Shown: positions 8,181-17,318, counted from the first letter of the stretch. The stretch: 64,000 nt of DNA from Rathayibacter sp. VKM Ac-2804 (GCF_009866655.1 NZ_CP047420.1:434001-498000); one strand, 5' to 3'. The notes: generated from the sequence alone by a model not told the origin. Numbers and translations: made by a program.

Positions 8181-9016
8181 GCGCCGCCGCCGCCGCGGCC
8201 GCTGGAGCCGCCGCGTCCTCCGCGATGGTCGACGTCCGCGGTCTCGACGTCGTCTTCGGCCACGCGAAGGTCCTGCACGGCGTCGACCTGAGGGTCGAGC
8301 GCGGCCGCACCGTCGGCGTGGTCGGCGAGTCCGGCTCCGGCAAGTCGACCCTCGCCAAGGTGCTCGTCGGCTCGGTCCGCGCGGCGGCCGGCACGGCGAG
8401 CGTCGACGGCGTCGACATCGTCGCCGCCAACCGCTCGGCGATGCACGCCTACCGCCGGCGCACGCAGATGATCCCGCAGGACCCGTACTCCTCGCTCTCG
8501 CCGCGGCGCACCATCGCGCAGACCCTCGCCGAGGCGATCGACCCGGTCCGCGCCCGCGTCGGCCGGAACGAGGAGCTGATCGTCGCCTGGCTGGAGCGCG
8601 TCGGTCTCAGCGCCGACATGCGGCACCGGTTCCCGCACGAGTTCTCCGGCGGGCAGCGCCAGCGCGTCGCGATCGCCCGCGGGCTGATCATCGACCCGAC
8701 CTTCGTGATCGCCGACGAGATCACCTCCGCCCTCGACGTCTCGGTGCAGGGGCAGATCCTCGATCTGCTGGCCGGGATCAAGGAGTCGCTCGGTCTGACG
8801 ATGATGTTCATCTCGCACAACCTCGCCGTCGTCCAGCGCGTCAGCGACGAGGTCGTGGTGCTCTACCGCGGCGAGGTCGTCGAGGCCGGCCCGGTCGAGC
8901 GGATCTACGCCGACCCCCAGCACTGGTACACCCGCCGCCTGCTCGACGCCGACCCCGGCTCGCCGGGCTTCAGCCTCTCGGGCCCGGCGGCGGTCCCCAC
9001 GAAGGAGAGCGCATGA
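8177..9016 (+). CDS. ABC transporter ATPase, DppF/OppF type
   Basis: A 279-residue nucleotide-binding protein: Walker A GESGSGKS at 50-57, Q-loop IPQDPYSSLSP, signature FSGGQRQR, Walker B FVIADEITSALD and H-loop ISHN, with the C-terminal extension found in oligopeptide/dipeptide ATPases. It would pair with the ATPase half of the fused protein to drive import. The GTG start is in a GTGA overlap and the stop in an ATGA overlap with the downstream amidohydrolase. The first 15 residues are an Ala run of no clear role. Confidence 0.9.
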   Translation: MSAAAAAAAGAAASSAMVDVRGLDVVFGHAKVLHGVDLRVERGRTVGVVGESGSGKSTLAKVLVGSVRAAAGTASVDGVDIVAANRSAMHAYRRRTQMIPQDPYSSLSPRRTIAQTLAEAIDPVRARVGRNEELIVAWLERVGLSADMRHRFPHEFSGGQRQRVAIARGLIIDPTFVIADEITSALDVSVQGQILDLLAGIKESLGLTMMFISHNLAVVQRVSDEVVVLYRGEVVEAGPVERIYADPQHWYTRRLLDADPGSPGFSLSGPAAVPTKESA

Positions 9017-10284
9017 CGGCCCGACTGCCCGCCACCCCCGTCGCCGAGGGCGTGCTCCGCCTCGTCGGCGCGACGCTCGTCGACGGCACAGGCGCGGCGC
9101 CGCTCGAGGACTCCGAGGTGGAGATCCGCGACGGCGTGATCGCGTACGCCGGGCCGCGGCGTTCCGGCACCGGTCCCGAGGGGCGCACGGTCGACGTCTC
9201 CGGCGCGTTCCTGCTGCCGGGCTTCGTCGACGTGCACGTGCACCTCGCGATGGTGCCGGTCGCCCCGGAGGCGGCGCGCGAGCGCTTCCCGGAGGAGGAC
9301 GTCCTCGAGATCGCCGGGCTGCTCCGCCGCACGCTCGACGCCGGCGTCACCACCGCGCGCGACCTCGACGGGCTCTCCCCGGGCTACCGCGAGGCCGTCG
9401 CACGCGGCGCGGTGGCGGGCCCGCGCCTGCACCTCGCGATCGCCATGCTCTCGCCGACCGGCGGCCACGCCGATCCGCACCACCGCAACGGCAGCCTGCC
9501 GGCCTGGGCCGTGCGCCCGGGCATGCCCGCACCCGGACTGGTGGACACGGACGAGGACGTCGTCCGCATGGTCCGCACGCTCGTGCGCACGGGTGCCGAC
9601 GTGATCAAGGTCGCGACCTCGGGCGGGCTCGGCTCACCCAACGACGACGCGCGCGATGTCGGCATCACCGAGAAGCAGGTCGCCCTGATCGCGGAGCTGC
9701 TCGCCGAGCGCGGCGGCCGGCCGATCACGGCGCACGCCCTCTCCGACGACGCCGCGCGGGCCGCGGTGCTGGGCGGCGCCACGAGCATCGAGCACGGCTA
9801 CGACCTCTCCGACGAGACCATCGCGCTGATGCGCGAGCGCGGGACGACGCTCGTGCCGACCCTGAGCATCCTGGTCCGCGCGTTCGATCCCGCGACGACC
9901 ACCGCCGAGCGGCTCCGGCAGCGCGAGCTCCTGCGCGAGCGCGGTGTCGACTCGGTGCGCCGGGCCGTCGCGGCGGGGATCCCTCTCGCGCTCGGCACCG
10001 ACGCCGGAGTGCACCCGCACGGCCGCAACCTCGCCGAGCTGGCGCAGCTGGTCGCCGTCGGGCTCACGCCGCTGGAGGCGCTGAGCGCCGGAACGCTCGG
10101 CGGCGCGCGCCTGCTGGGCCTGGACGCGCAGCTCGGCTCGGTCGAGCCGGGCAAGCTCGCCGACCTCGTGCTGACCGACGCGGATCCGCTGGCGGACGTC
10201 GCCGCACTCGCCGACCCGTCGGCGGTGCGGGTGGTGCTGCAGTCCGGCCGCGTGGTCAAGGACCTCGACGGGCGCCTGGGCTAG
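9013..10284 (+). CDS. Imidazolonepropionase-like amidohydrolase
   Basis: A 423-residue metal-dependent hydrolase of the imidazolonepropionase/prolidase-like branch. Metal ligands are His75 and His77 in GFVDVHVHL; VIKVATSGGL, ITAHALSDD, SIEHGYDL and LGTDAGVHPHG are the later active-site segments. It ends with the sandwich-closing LADLVLTDADPL. Its ATG overlaps the ATPase stop by 4 nt, so it is part of the transport operon, arguing that it acts on the imported compound. It is convergent with the next gene only 6 bp away, leaving no room for a terminator. Confidence 0.88.
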   Translation: MTARLPATPVAEGVLRLVGATLVDGTGAAPLEDSEVEIRDGVIAYAGPRRSGTGPEGRTVDVSGAFLLPGFVDVHVHLAMVPVAPEAARERFPEEDVLEIAGLLRRTLDAGVTTARDLDGLSPGYREAVARGAVAGPRLHLAIAMLSPTGGHADPHHRNGSLPAWAVRPGMPAPGLVDTDEDVVRMVRTLVRTGADVIKVATSGGLGSPNDDARDVGITEKQVALIAELLAERGGRPITAHALSDDAARAAVLGGATSIEHGYDLSDETIALMRERGTTLVPTLSILVRAFDPATTTAERLRQRELLRERGVDSVRRAVAAGIPLALGTDAGVHPHGRNLAELAQLVAVGLTPLEALSAGTLGGARLLGLDAQLGSVEPGKLADLVLTDADPLADVAALADPSAVRVVLQSGRVVKDLDGRLG

Positions 10285-10290
10285 GCGGGC

Positions 10291-10638
10291 CTAGTACTCC
10301 TCGTAGTTGTAGGGCTCCGGGTCCGGCTCGATGACGGGGCGGGCGACGGTGCGCCGGTTGTCCTTGATGCGCGAGCGGATGTCCTCGACGGCCTTCGCGA
10401 CGGCCTCCTCGGTCGCGGCCTCGTCGTGCACGGACCGCTCGACCGGCACCGCGACGAGCTCGCTGCTCGCGTCGAGCGTCATCTTCGCCTCGATCAGCAC
10501 GCCGTCGTCGGTGAAGGCGGGGACGCTGACGGCCTCCGAGTGCTCCTGCCGGTCGATCGCGGTCACGAGGTCGAGGAGGGCCTCGGTGACGGCGTCGGTG
10601 GTGACGATGCTCTTGGAGGCGTAGGTCAGCTGCTGCAT
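10291..10638 (-). CDS. Conserved hypothetical protein, 115 aa
   Basis: A soluble, acidic protein with alternating strand-like and helical segments (VSVPAFTDDGVLIEAKMTL, then AATEEAVAKAVEDIRSRI) and a Pro/Glu/Tyr-rich tail ending PYNYEEY. No catalytic motif, membrane segment or recognised domain is seen. The ATG with GGAGG immediately upstream decides the start and excludes longer in-frame extensions. It is divergent from a small membrane protein whose leader carries the same CTGGAGG site, 141 bp away. Function unknown. Confidence 0.7.
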   Translation of the reverse strand: MQQLTYASKSIVTTDAVTEALLDLVTAIDRQEHSEAVSVPAFTDDGVLIEAKMTLDASSELVAVPVERSVHDEAATEEAVAKAVEDIRSRIKDNRRTVARPVIEPDPEPYNYEEY

Positions 10639-10779
10639 GCCTCCAGTCTGGTCGCGGAGGCTCGGCGTCTCTCGGGCTTGCGGCGGGGGTGGGTGGCCGT
10701 CTAGCGGGCGGCGGGCTCTCGTGCTCCGTTCATCTCGGAAGCCTTGCGGCGGGCGCGCCGCGCGTCGCAGTCTGGAGGC

Positions 10780-10995
10780 ATGCGAGACGTGCTGAGGCGA
10801 TCCAGCGGCGGCGAGATCGCCGGCGCGGTCCTGATCGTGCTGGCCTCGATCGCGCTCCTGGTCGGCGCGTTCGCCGCCGGCGCGGGCAGCGTCCACGGGA
10901 TGCTCGGCGTGATCGTCGCGTTCGCCGCCGGCATCACCGGCCTGGGCGTGCACATCGCCGGCCGCGAGGCCCGGCTCCGCCGCGACGGGAACTGA
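10780..10995 (+). CDS. Small two-helix membrane protein
   Basis: A 71-residue protein: a short charged N-terminus, then two hydrophobic helices (AGAVLIVLASIALLVGAFAA and MLGVIVAFAAGITGLGVHIA) and a basic C-terminus REARLRR. This charge pattern predicts both ends inside the membrane. The start is the ATG after TCTGGAGG. No family is recognised. It may be expressed with, or as the counterpart of, the divergent hypothetical gene. Confidence 0.6.
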   Translation: MRDVLRRSSGGEIAGAVLIVLASIALLVGAFAAGAGSVHGMLGVIVAFAAGITGLGVHIAGREARLRRDGN

Positions 10996-11001
10996 CGCCT
11001 T

Positions 11002-11097
11002 CATGCTGATCGAGTAGCCCTCTGAGAGGGCGCATCGAGATCCACCGAGTGCAGGGGCCGGGTCTCGATACGCGCTGCGCGCTGCTCGACCAGCAGG
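11002..11097. repeat. Intergenic palindromic repeat, family B copy 1
   Basis: An inverted pair: CATGCTGATCGAGTAGCCC...GCATCGAGATCC followed about 30 bp on by GGGTCTCGATACGC...GCTGCTCGACCAGCA. Each half contains its own small hairpin and the two halves are reverse complements of each other. Similar units occur at four other places in the window, always between genes. Confidence 0.85.
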
Positions 11098-11136
11098 CAA
11101 GGAGCGCGCTCGGCCCGACCCGTGCTGTGCGGCGGG

Positions 11137-11901
11137 TCAGCGGTCGACGAGGGTGATCTCGAAGGAGTAGAGGTCGGGGCGGTAGCAGTGCTGGCCGTAC
11201 TCGACGGCGCGGCCGGAGTTGTCGAAGGCGGTGCGGGTCATCGTCAGGACCGCGGCGCCCTTGCGCAGGTCGAGCAGCTGCGCCTCGCGGGGGGTCGTGG
11301 CGCGGGCGCCGATCCGCTGCTTCGCGACGCGCATCGCCACTCCGCGGGCGCGGAGCAGCTGGTAGAGGCCGTGCGTCTCGAGGGCGCCGAGGTCGAGGTC
11401 GACGAAGTCGGCCGGCAGGGTGTTGTCGAGCACGGCGAGCGGGACCCCGTCCGCCGACCGCAGCCGTACGAGGTGCAGGACGGGCGAGCCGACCTCGACG
11501 CCGAGCGCCTCGGCGGTCTTCTCGTCGGCCGTGCCGACGGTGGAGGAGAGGGTGCTGGTCGTGGGGCTCTGGCCCGAGCGCTGCAGGTCCTCGAAGAGGC
11601 TGGTGAGCTCGACGTTGCGGGTGACCCTGCCGTGCACGACCTGGGTGCCGATGCCGCGGCGGCGCACGAGGAGGCCCTTGTCGACGAGGTCCTGGATCGC
11701 GCGGCGGATGGTCGGCCGCGACATGCCCAGGCGGTTGCCCAGCGACACCTCGTTCTCGAGCCGCGAGCCGGCCGGGAGCGTCTCGTCGAGGATGGCCCGC
11801 TCGAGTCGCGTCGCGATCTGGTGGTAGAGCGGGATCGGCCCGGAGCGGTCGAGGTCCATGAAGAGGTCCATCGGCAGGGCGTGCTCCTCCTGCAGCGCCA
11901 T
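11137..11901 (-). CDS. GntR-family regulator with UTRA domain (HutC subfamily)
   Basis: A 254-residue repressor-type protein. Residues 20-90 are the GntR winged helix (IPLYHQIATRLERAI, LGNRLGMSRPTIRRAIQDL, GIGTQVV). Residues 95-250 are a UTRA effector domain, which binds sugars or related small molecules. The ATG is preceded by GGAGGGGG. It is divergent from the iolE-like gene and shares a 225-bp region with it that carries a TGTnnnGACATT element, so it is the best candidate regulator of the inositol genes; that link is inferred. Confidence 0.88.
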   Translation of the reverse strand: MALQEEHALPMDLFMDLDRSGPIPLYHQIATRLERAILDETLPAGSRLENEVSLGNRLGMSRPTIRRAIQDLVDKGLLVRRRGIGTQVVHGRVTRNVELTSLFEDLQRSGQSPTTSTLSSTVGTADEKTAEALGVEVGSPVLHLVRLRSADGVPLAVLDNTLPADFVDLDLGALETHGLYQLLRARGVAMRVAKQRIGARATTPREAQLLDLRKGAAVLTMTRTAFDNSGRAVEYGQHCYRPDLYSFEITLVDR

Positions 11902-12011
11902 GTCGTCCCCCTCCGCCCGCCGGCTCTCCGCCGGGAATGATCGACACCCGTCGGCGTCACCCCATTATGCAGCGCAGGTCAGCAGCACGGCAGACCGTCC
12001 CATTGTGCTAT

Positions 12012-12026
12012 TGTAACGACATTACA
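12012..12026. promoter_or_regulatory. Candidate inositol-regulon operator 1
   Basis: TGTAACGACATTACA, an inverted repeat TGTAA/TTACA with a 5-nt spacer, about 100 bp from both the GntR start and the iolE-like start. The core TGTnnnGACATT recurs before the sugar ABC operon and before the transaldolase-like gene. A good -10 (TACAAT on the minus strand, plus-strand positions 12010-12015) overlaps it, so the GntR gene may be autoregulated. Confidence 0.55.
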
Positions 12027-12126
12027 GACCGCCCTCTCGAGGAGTTGTACACCGTCGTATGGTCCAGATGATCCTCCGCGCCCCCGCGAGCGCCGCCCCC
12101 GAGCACGCCGCCCCCGGAGCGGCCCG

Positions 12127-13044
12127 ATGAAGGCCGCGGTCGCCGGCGCCCCCGTCAGCTTCGGCGTCTTCGAGCTCACCCCGGAGGGCGCCGACGTCGT
12201 CTCGCCCGACGATCTGGTCGATGTGCTCGCCGAGGCGGGCTACACCGGCGTCGACCTCGGTCCGGCCGGCTACCTCGGCCGCGGCGCCGAGCTGCGGAAC
12301 CGCCTCGAGCGCTCGGGACTCGACATCGCCGGCGGCTGGATCCAGCTGCCCTTCTCGGACGACGAGGCCTTCGCGGCCTCACTCCCCGAGCTCGACGCCG
12401 CGCTCCGCCTCTTCGCCGAGGCGTCCGAGCACGGCCCCGCGCGGCTCCCGCTGCCGACCCTCGCCGACGACGGCTCCGCGGCCCGGCGCTCCTCGCCCGG
12501 GCGCGGCGCCGAGGCCGATCCGCTGGACGACGCGCGCTGGTCGCGGCTCGTCGCCAACGTCGAGCGCGCGACCGCCGTCGTCCGCGGAGCCGGCTTCGAG
12601 CCGACCTTCCACCACCACGCCGGCACGTACATCGAGTCGCCCGAGGAGATCGACCGCTTCCTCGGCGCCGTCGACATCGGCCTCACCCTCGACACCGGTC
12701 ACCTCCTGATCGGCGGCGGCGACCCGGTCGCGGCCGTCGAGCGCTGGGGCTCCCGGATCAACCACCTGCACCTCAAGGACGTCGACGTCGCCGAGCTGCG
12801 CCGGGTCCTCGCGGCCGGCGGCGGGATGCGCGAGGTCTGGTCCTCCGGATCGTTCGTGGCCTTCGGCCGCGGCGACATCGACCTCGACGCCGTGATGACC
12901 GCGATCGACGCCCAGGGCTACGACGGCTGGGTCGTCGTCGAGCAGGACGTCCTCAACGCGCCCGACGCCGACATCACCGCGTTCCGCGACGAGCGCCGCG
13001 ACGACCAGGCCGTCAACCGCGAGGCCCTGCGCGCCTGGGCCTGA
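12127..13044 (+). CDS. iolE: IolE-like inosose dehydratase / sugar phosphate isomerase
   Basis: A 305-residue AP_endonuc_2-type TIM barrel. Metal-binding features are FHHHAGTYIE, LTLDTGHLLIGG and INHLHLKDVD, with a final VVVEQDV glutamate; these match 2-keto-myo-inositol dehydratase (IolE), which removes water to give 3D-trihydroxycyclohexane-dione, the substrate of IolD. An Arg/Ser-rich insertion near residues 110-140 is unusual. Start ATG follows GGAGCGG. It begins the iolE-iolG-hyi gene run; assignment to IolE is strengthened by the complete iol set nearby but a related isomerase activity is possible. Confidence 0.75.
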   Translation: MKAAVAGAPVSFGVFELTPEGADVVSPDDLVDVLAEAGYTGVDLGPAGYLGRGAELRNRLERSGLDIAGGWIQLPFSDDEAFAASLPELDAALRLFAEASEHGPARLPLPTLADDGSAARRSSPGRGAEADPLDDARWSRLVANVERATAVVRGAGFEPTFHHHAGTYIESPEEIDRFLGAVDIGLTLDTGHLLIGGGDPVAAVERWGSRINHLHLKDVDVAELRRVLAAGGGMREVWSSGSFVAFGRGDIDLDAVMTAIDAQGYDGWVVVEQDVLNAPDADITAFRDERRDDQAVNREALRAWA

Positions 13045-13101
13045 CCGCGCCCCTCCCGAACCCCACCCCTCAGACCGCCCCCGGGCAGCAAGGACATCGC
13101 C

Positions 13102-14109
13102 GTGACCGACACCCCTCTCCGCTTCGGACTCATCGGCACCGGCCGCATCGGCCAGGTGCACGCGGCGAACATCGCCGCCGACCCCGAGGCGACGCTCGCC
13201 TGGGTCTGCGACCCGTTCGTCGACGGCGCGAACGACGTCTCGGCCCGCTACGGCGGCACCGTCACGACCGACGCCGCCGAGATGTTCGCGTCCGGCGAGA
13301 TCGACGCAGTGCTGATCGCCTCGCCGACCGCGACCCACATCGACCTCCTCGAGGCCGCGATCTCGGCCGGGATCCCCGCGCTCTGCGAGAAGCCGATCGA
13401 CCTCGACATCGCGCGCGTCGACGCCCTGCTGCCCCGCGTCACGTCGTCGGGAGTGCCGATCGCCCTCGGCTTCAACCGCCGCTTCGACCCGGCCTTCGCC
13501 GAGGCGCGCGCCCGCGTCGCCGCCGGCGAGATCGGCGCGCTCGAGCAGCTCTCGATCATCAGCCGCGACCCCGCCGCCCCGCCCGCGGCCTACATCGGCG
13601 TCTCCGGCGGCATCTTCCGCGACATGACGATCCACGACTTCGACATGGCGCGCTTCTTCCTCCCCGACATCGTCGAGGTCACCGCGACCGGCACCACCAC
13701 GTTCGACCCCGGCGCGCGCGCGCACGGCGACTTCGACACCGCCGTCGTCACCCTCCGCTCCGCCTCCGGTGCGCTCGTCTCGATCACCAACTCGCGGCAC
13801 AGCTCGGTCGGCTACGACCAGCGCCTCGAGGCCTTCGGCGCCGACGGCTCGATCGAGGTCGCGAACGCCCTCACCAGCCTGGTCAGCGTCTCGAACGGCA
13901 CCAGCGTGCAGGCGAAGCCGCCGTACCAGGACTTCTTCCTCGAGCGCTACGCCGTGGCCTACCGGGCCGAGCTGACCGAGTTCATCAGGCTCGCCCGCGG
14001 CGAGGAGTCGACGAGCCCCACGTTCGCCGACGGCCGCGCCGCCCTCGTCCTCGCCGATGCCGCCGCCCGCTCCGCGGTCGAGCGCGTCTCGGTGAGCGTC
14101 GAGCTGTAG
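13102..14109 (+). CDS. iolG: Inositol 2-dehydrogenase (Gfo/Idh/MocA)
   Basis: A 335-residue NAD-dependent dehydrogenase. The Rossmann motif GLIGTGRIGQVH is at the N-terminus; ALCEKPIDLD is the conserved EKP, and GGIFRDMTIHDFDMARF carries the His/Asp catalytic pair characteristic of myo-inositol dehydrogenases. It oxidises myo-inositol to 2-keto-myo-inositol, the first step of the pathway. GTG start with an AAGGA site upstream. It lies 57 bp after the iolE-like gene and 10 bp before the Hyi-like gene, so one transcript is likely. Confidence 0.85.
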   Translation: MTDTPLRFGLIGTGRIGQVHAANIAADPEATLAWVCDPFVDGANDVSARYGGTVTTDAAEMFASGEIDAVLIASPTATHIDLLEAAISAGIPALCEKPIDLDIARVDALLPRVTSSGVPIALGFNRRFDPAFAEARARVAAGEIGALEQLSIISRDPAAPPAAYIGVSGGIFRDMTIHDFDMARFFLPDIVEVTATGTTTFDPGARAHGDFDTAVVTLRSASGALVSITNSRHSSVGYDQRLEAFGADGSIEVANALTSLVSVSNGTSVQAKPPYQDFFLERYAVAYRAELTEFIRLARGEESTSPTFADGRAALVLADAAARSAVERVSVSVEL

Positions 14110-14119
14110 GGCACCGGCC

Positions 14120-14896
14120 GTGACCGTTCGTCTCGCCGCCTCCGCGGAGATGCTCTTCCCGGAGCTGGAGTTCGTCGACCGCGTCCGCCGCCTGCACGAG
14201 CGCGGCTTCGAGGTCGAGATCTGGGACTGGTCCACCAAGGACCTGCCCGCGCTCGCGGCGACCGGCGCGACGTTCTCGTCGATGACCGGCTACCTCACCG
14301 GCGACCTGATCACGCCCGACGGCATCGCCGAGACGCTCCGGACGGCCGAGCTCTCGCTCGCGGCGGCCGAGATCATCGACAGCCCGCGGCTGAACCTGCA
14401 CGGCACCGGCCTCGCGCCGGGCGGCCTGCCCGTCCGGCCCGGGACCGAGGTGACGCCCGAGGACCGCGAGCGCGCCGAGGACACCCTCCGCCGGCTGGCC
14501 GCGCTCGGCGAGGAGCGCGGCCGGGTCTTCACCCTGGAGAACCTCAACACGGCCGTCGACCACCCGGGCACGCCGTTCGCCCGCGCCGAGGACACCCTCG
14601 CGCTGGTCAGCGCGGTCGACCGCCCGGGTCTGCGGCTGAACCTCGACCTGTACCACGCGCAGATCGGCGAGGGGAACCTGCTCGAGCTCGTGCGCCGGTG
14701 CCTGCCCTGGATCGGCGAGATCCAGGTCGCCGACGTGCCCGGCCGCTGCGAGCCCGGGACCGGGGAGATCCGCTACCCGGCCGTCGCCCAGGAGCTGCGC
14801 GCCCTCGGCTACGACGGGGTCGTCGGCCTCGAGGCGTGGCCGTCGACCGACTCCGAGGCGGCGCTCGACGCCTTCGAGGCGGCCTTCGCGCTCTGA
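14120..14896 (+). CDS. Hydroxypyruvate isomerase-like TIM-barrel protein
   Basis: A 258-residue AP_endonuc_2 barrel. LNLDLYHAQIGEGN and QVADVPGRCEPGTGEIRYP are close to the signature segments of hydroxypyruvate isomerase (Hyi), and FTLENLNT supplies a metal-binding Glu. In inositol clusters such proteins are often annotated IolI or IolH and may isomerise keto-inositols. The GTG start is 10 bp after iolG. The exact isomerisation is not decided by sequence. Confidence 0.75.
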   Translation: MTVRLAASAEMLFPELEFVDRVRRLHERGFEVEIWDWSTKDLPALAATGATFSSMTGYLTGDLITPDGIAETLRTAELSLAAAEIIDSPRLNLHGTGLAPGGLPVRPGTEVTPEDRERAEDTLRRLAALGEERGRVFTLENLNTAVDHPGTPFARAEDTLALVSAVDRPGLRLNLDLYHAQIGEGNLLELVRRCLPWIGEIQVADVPGRCEPGTGEIRYPAVAQELRALGYDGVVGLEAWPSTDSEAALDAFEAAFAL

Positions 14897-14939
14897 AGGC
14901 CGCCCCGCGGCGGGGCGTCGGACGGGGGCGTCGGACGGC

Positions 14940-16118
14940 TCAGGCGTCGTAGGTGACGTCTCCGTTGACCGTCCCGACGCTCTCCCACGCCCGCGAGCGG
15001 TCGCTGCGGAGCGCCGCCTCGACGATCTCGGCGGCCGACCAGGCGTCCGCGGCCGACGGCGCGAGCTGGCGCCCCTCCAGCACCGAGGTCAGGAAGAGCG
15101 ACGCCTCGATCGTCTTGAGGTCGTCGAAGCCCATGCTCGTCCCGGCGCCCGGCTGGAAGCGGGAGAAGTCGCCGAAGCCCGGCTGCGCCATGATCGTGCG
15201 GTAGCCGCTCGGGTCGTCGGCGAGCTGCAGCTCGTTCAGCCGCTGGAAGTCCCAGCGCAGCGAGCCCTTCGTGCCGTAGACCTCGAGCGTGTACTCGGCG
15301 CGGGGCCCGACCGCGACCCGGCTCGCCTCCAGCACCGCGACCGCGCCGGACTCGAAGCGGCCGAGCACCGCCGCGTAGTCCTCGTTCTCGACCGCGCCGC
15401 GCTCGCCGCCCTCGGTGCCCTTGCTGAAGTGGCCCGCCGCGGCCGAGCCGGGCAGCGGGCGCTCGCGCACGAAGGTCTCGGTGAGCGCGGAGACCGAGTC
15501 GATCCGCCCGACCAGGTACTGCGCCAGGTCGGCGCCGTGCGAGAGCAGATCGCCGAGCACGCCCGAGCCGGCCCGCGCCTGCAGGAAGCGCCAGGTGAGG
15601 GCGCCGAGCGGATCCGCGGAGTAGTCGGCGAGCAGGCGCACGCTGACGTTGGTGACCCGGCCGATCGCTCCGTCGCGGATCAGGGAGCGGGCCTGTGCCA
15701 GGGCCGGCGCGTGCCGGTAGTTGAAGCCGACCGAGGTGACGACGCCGGCGTCGGCGGCCGCGCGCGCGATCTCGGACGACTCGGCGGCGGAGCGGCCCAT
15801 CGGCTTCTCGATCCAGAACGGCTTGCCGGCCGCCGCCGCGGCGAGCGCGACCTCGCGGTGCAGGAAGTTCGGCGCACAGATCGAGACGATGTCGACCTCC
15901 GGGTCCTCGAGCACCTCCCGGTAGTCCGCCGTCGTCCGGCGGTAGCCGAGGACGTCCTCGGCCAGCGAGCGCGTGCCAGGATCGGTGTCGGCCGCCGACA
16001 CGAGGTCCACGGCGACGCCGAGGTCCGGGTAGTGCTCCGGGACCGCGCGGTACGCCCGCGTGTGCAGGCGCCCCATCCAGCCGACCGACACCAGACCTAC
16101 TCCGAAACGGTGCACCAT
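14940..16118 (-). CDS. Gfo/Idh/MocA oxidoreductase, second in cluster
   Basis: A 392-residue NAD(P)-dependent dehydrogenase: Rossmann segment FGVGLVSVGWMGRLH, FWIEKPMGRS with the conserved EKP, and a GDLLSHGADLAQYLVG segment for the catalytic His. The substrate is probably a polyol or sugar such as another inositol isomer, judged only from position. The start is the second ATG, because GGAGGAG precedes it at the right distance; an ATG 15 nt further upstream would put the RBS inside the gene. It faces away from the sugar ABC operon across a region carrying operator 2. Confidence 0.82.
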   Translation of the reverse strand: MVHRFGVGLVSVGWMGRLHTRAYRAVPEHYPDLGVAVDLVSAADTDPGTRSLAEDVLGYRRTTADYREVLEDPEVDIVSICAPNFLHREVALAAAAAGKPFWIEKPMGRSAAESSEIARAAADAGVVTSVGFNYRHAPALAQARSLIRDGAIGRVTNVSVRLLADYSADPLGALTWRFLQARAGSGVLGDLLSHGADLAQYLVGRIDSVSALTETFVRERPLPGSAAAGHFSKGTEGGERGAVENEDYAAVLGRFESGAVAVLEASRVAVGPRAEYTLEVYGTKGSLRWDFQRLNELQLADDPSGYRTIMAQPGFGDFSRFQPGAGTSMGFDDLKTIEASLFLTSVLEGRQLAPSAADAWSAAEIVEAALRSDRSRAWESVGTVNGDVTYDA

Positions 16119-16204
16119 TGCGCGCTCCTCCATGCTTCTGACAGCGGCTCACGACCCGGTGCCACTCACCGGCGAGCCGCTCCGAGCGTAGCGCAATGAC
16201 AATA

Positions 16205-16237
16205 TGTATTGACATTTGCAACGCGCGATTTCATACT
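16205..16237 (+). promoter_or_regulatory. Promoter of the sugar ABC/iol operon with overlapping operator 2
   Basis: A consensus -35 TTGACA (16209-16214), 17-bp spacer and -10 CATACT (16232-16237). The element TGTATTGACATTTGCA (16205-16220) covers the -35, so a bound repressor would block RNA polymerase. The flanking CAATGACAATA/TATTGACATTTG arms form an imperfect palindrome. The ten bases GACATTTGCA are identical in operator 3. Confidence 0.65.
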
Positions 16238-16299
16238 CGACCCGACAACGACGTTCCGGACCGTCAGAGACGACGCCGTCCGCAGAGAAGGAGCTCTCC

Positions 16300-17286
16300 A
16301 TGAAGAAGCGATTCCTCGCAGGCCTGGGCCTCGCGGCCTCGGCGGCCCTGCTGCTCAGCGGGTGCACGGGCACCGGTCAGGAGCCCGCCGCGACCGCTGG
16401 CGGCGGCGGCGGCGCGGGCGGCGGCGGCGACTACACCTACGCGGTCGTCACCCACTCCGGCCCCGGCGACGCCTTCTGGGACCGCGTGAAGTCCGGCGCC
16501 GAGGCGGCCGGCGGCGACTACGGCGCGACCATCACCTACAACGCGGACCCCGACCCGGCGAAGCAGTCGCAGCTGATCGACAACGCGGTCGCCCAGCAGG
16601 TCGACGGCATCGTCGTCTCGATGGCCAACCCCGACGGCGTCAAGGACAGCGTCGAGAAGGCCGTCGCGGCCGGCATCCCCGTCGTCACCATCAACTCCGG
16701 CATCGAGCGCTCCGCCGAGTTCGGCGCCCTCACCCACATCGGCCAGAGCGAGACGGTCGCCGGCGAGGCGGTCGGCACGAAGCTCGCCGAGGCCGGCGCC
16801 ACCAACGCGCTCTGCGTCATCCAGGAGGCGGGCAACGTCGGTCTCGAGGAGCGCTGCAAGGCGGCCGCGTCGACCTTCGGGGGCAGCATGAGCAACCTGC
16901 AGGTGGACGGCACCAACGACGCCGACGTCAAGGCGACCATCAAGTCCAAGCTGCAGGCCGACCCGTCCATCGACGGCGTGCTCACCCTCGGCGGCCAGTA
17001 CGCGATCGACGCCGTCGGCGCCGTCTCGGAGTCGGGCAGCTCGGCCCAGGTCGGCACCTTCGACCTCTCCGAGGACGTCGTCACCGCGGTCGAGGACGGC
17101 ACGATCGCCTTCGCCGTCGACCAGCAGCCCTACGTCCAGGGCTTCCTCGGCGTCACGGCGCTCCAGCTCTACACGACCAACGGCAACGTCATCGGCGGCG
17201 GCCAGCCGGTCTACTCCGGCCCTGCCTTCGTCACCAAGGAGAACGCGGCCGCGGTCGCCGAGTTCGCCGCGAACGGCACCCGCTAG
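16300..17286 (+). CDS. Sugar ABC transporter substrate-binding lipoprotein
   Basis: A 328-residue periplasmic-binding-protein-like domain (Peripla_BP_4) with a lipobox LLSGC, Cys22 lipidated, and a Gly-rich linker. [20 protein letters not shown] and [18 protein letters not shown] are typical of ribose/inositol-type binding proteins. RBS AGAAGGAG precedes the ATG. It is followed by one permease and one ATPase and then iolC, so myo-inositol is the likely ligand. Confidence 0.88.
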   Translation: MKKRFLAGLGLAASAALLLSGCTGTGQEPAATAGGGGGAGGGGDYTYAVVTHSGPGDAFWDRVKSGAEAAGGDYGATITYNADPDPAKQSQLIDNAVAQQVDGIVVSMANPDGVKDSVEKAVAAGIPVVTINSGIERSAEFGALTHIGQSETVAGEAVGTKLAEAGATNALCVIQEAGNVGLEERCKAAASTFGGSMSNLQVDGTNDADVKATIKSKLQADPSIDGVLTLGGQYAIDAVGAVSESGSSAQVGTFDLSEDVVTAVEDGTIAFAVDQQPYVQGFLGVTALQLYTTNGNVIGGGQPVYSGPAFVTKENAAAVAEFAANGTR

Positions 17287-17318
17287 CGGCCCCGCCCGTC
17301 CCCCGACAGGAGTCAGCA

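Noticed and set aside
11041..11100. Family B repeats as attachment sites of an integrated element
   Set aside because: There are five or more copies in ordinary gene gaps, with no integrase or recombinase gene nearby.
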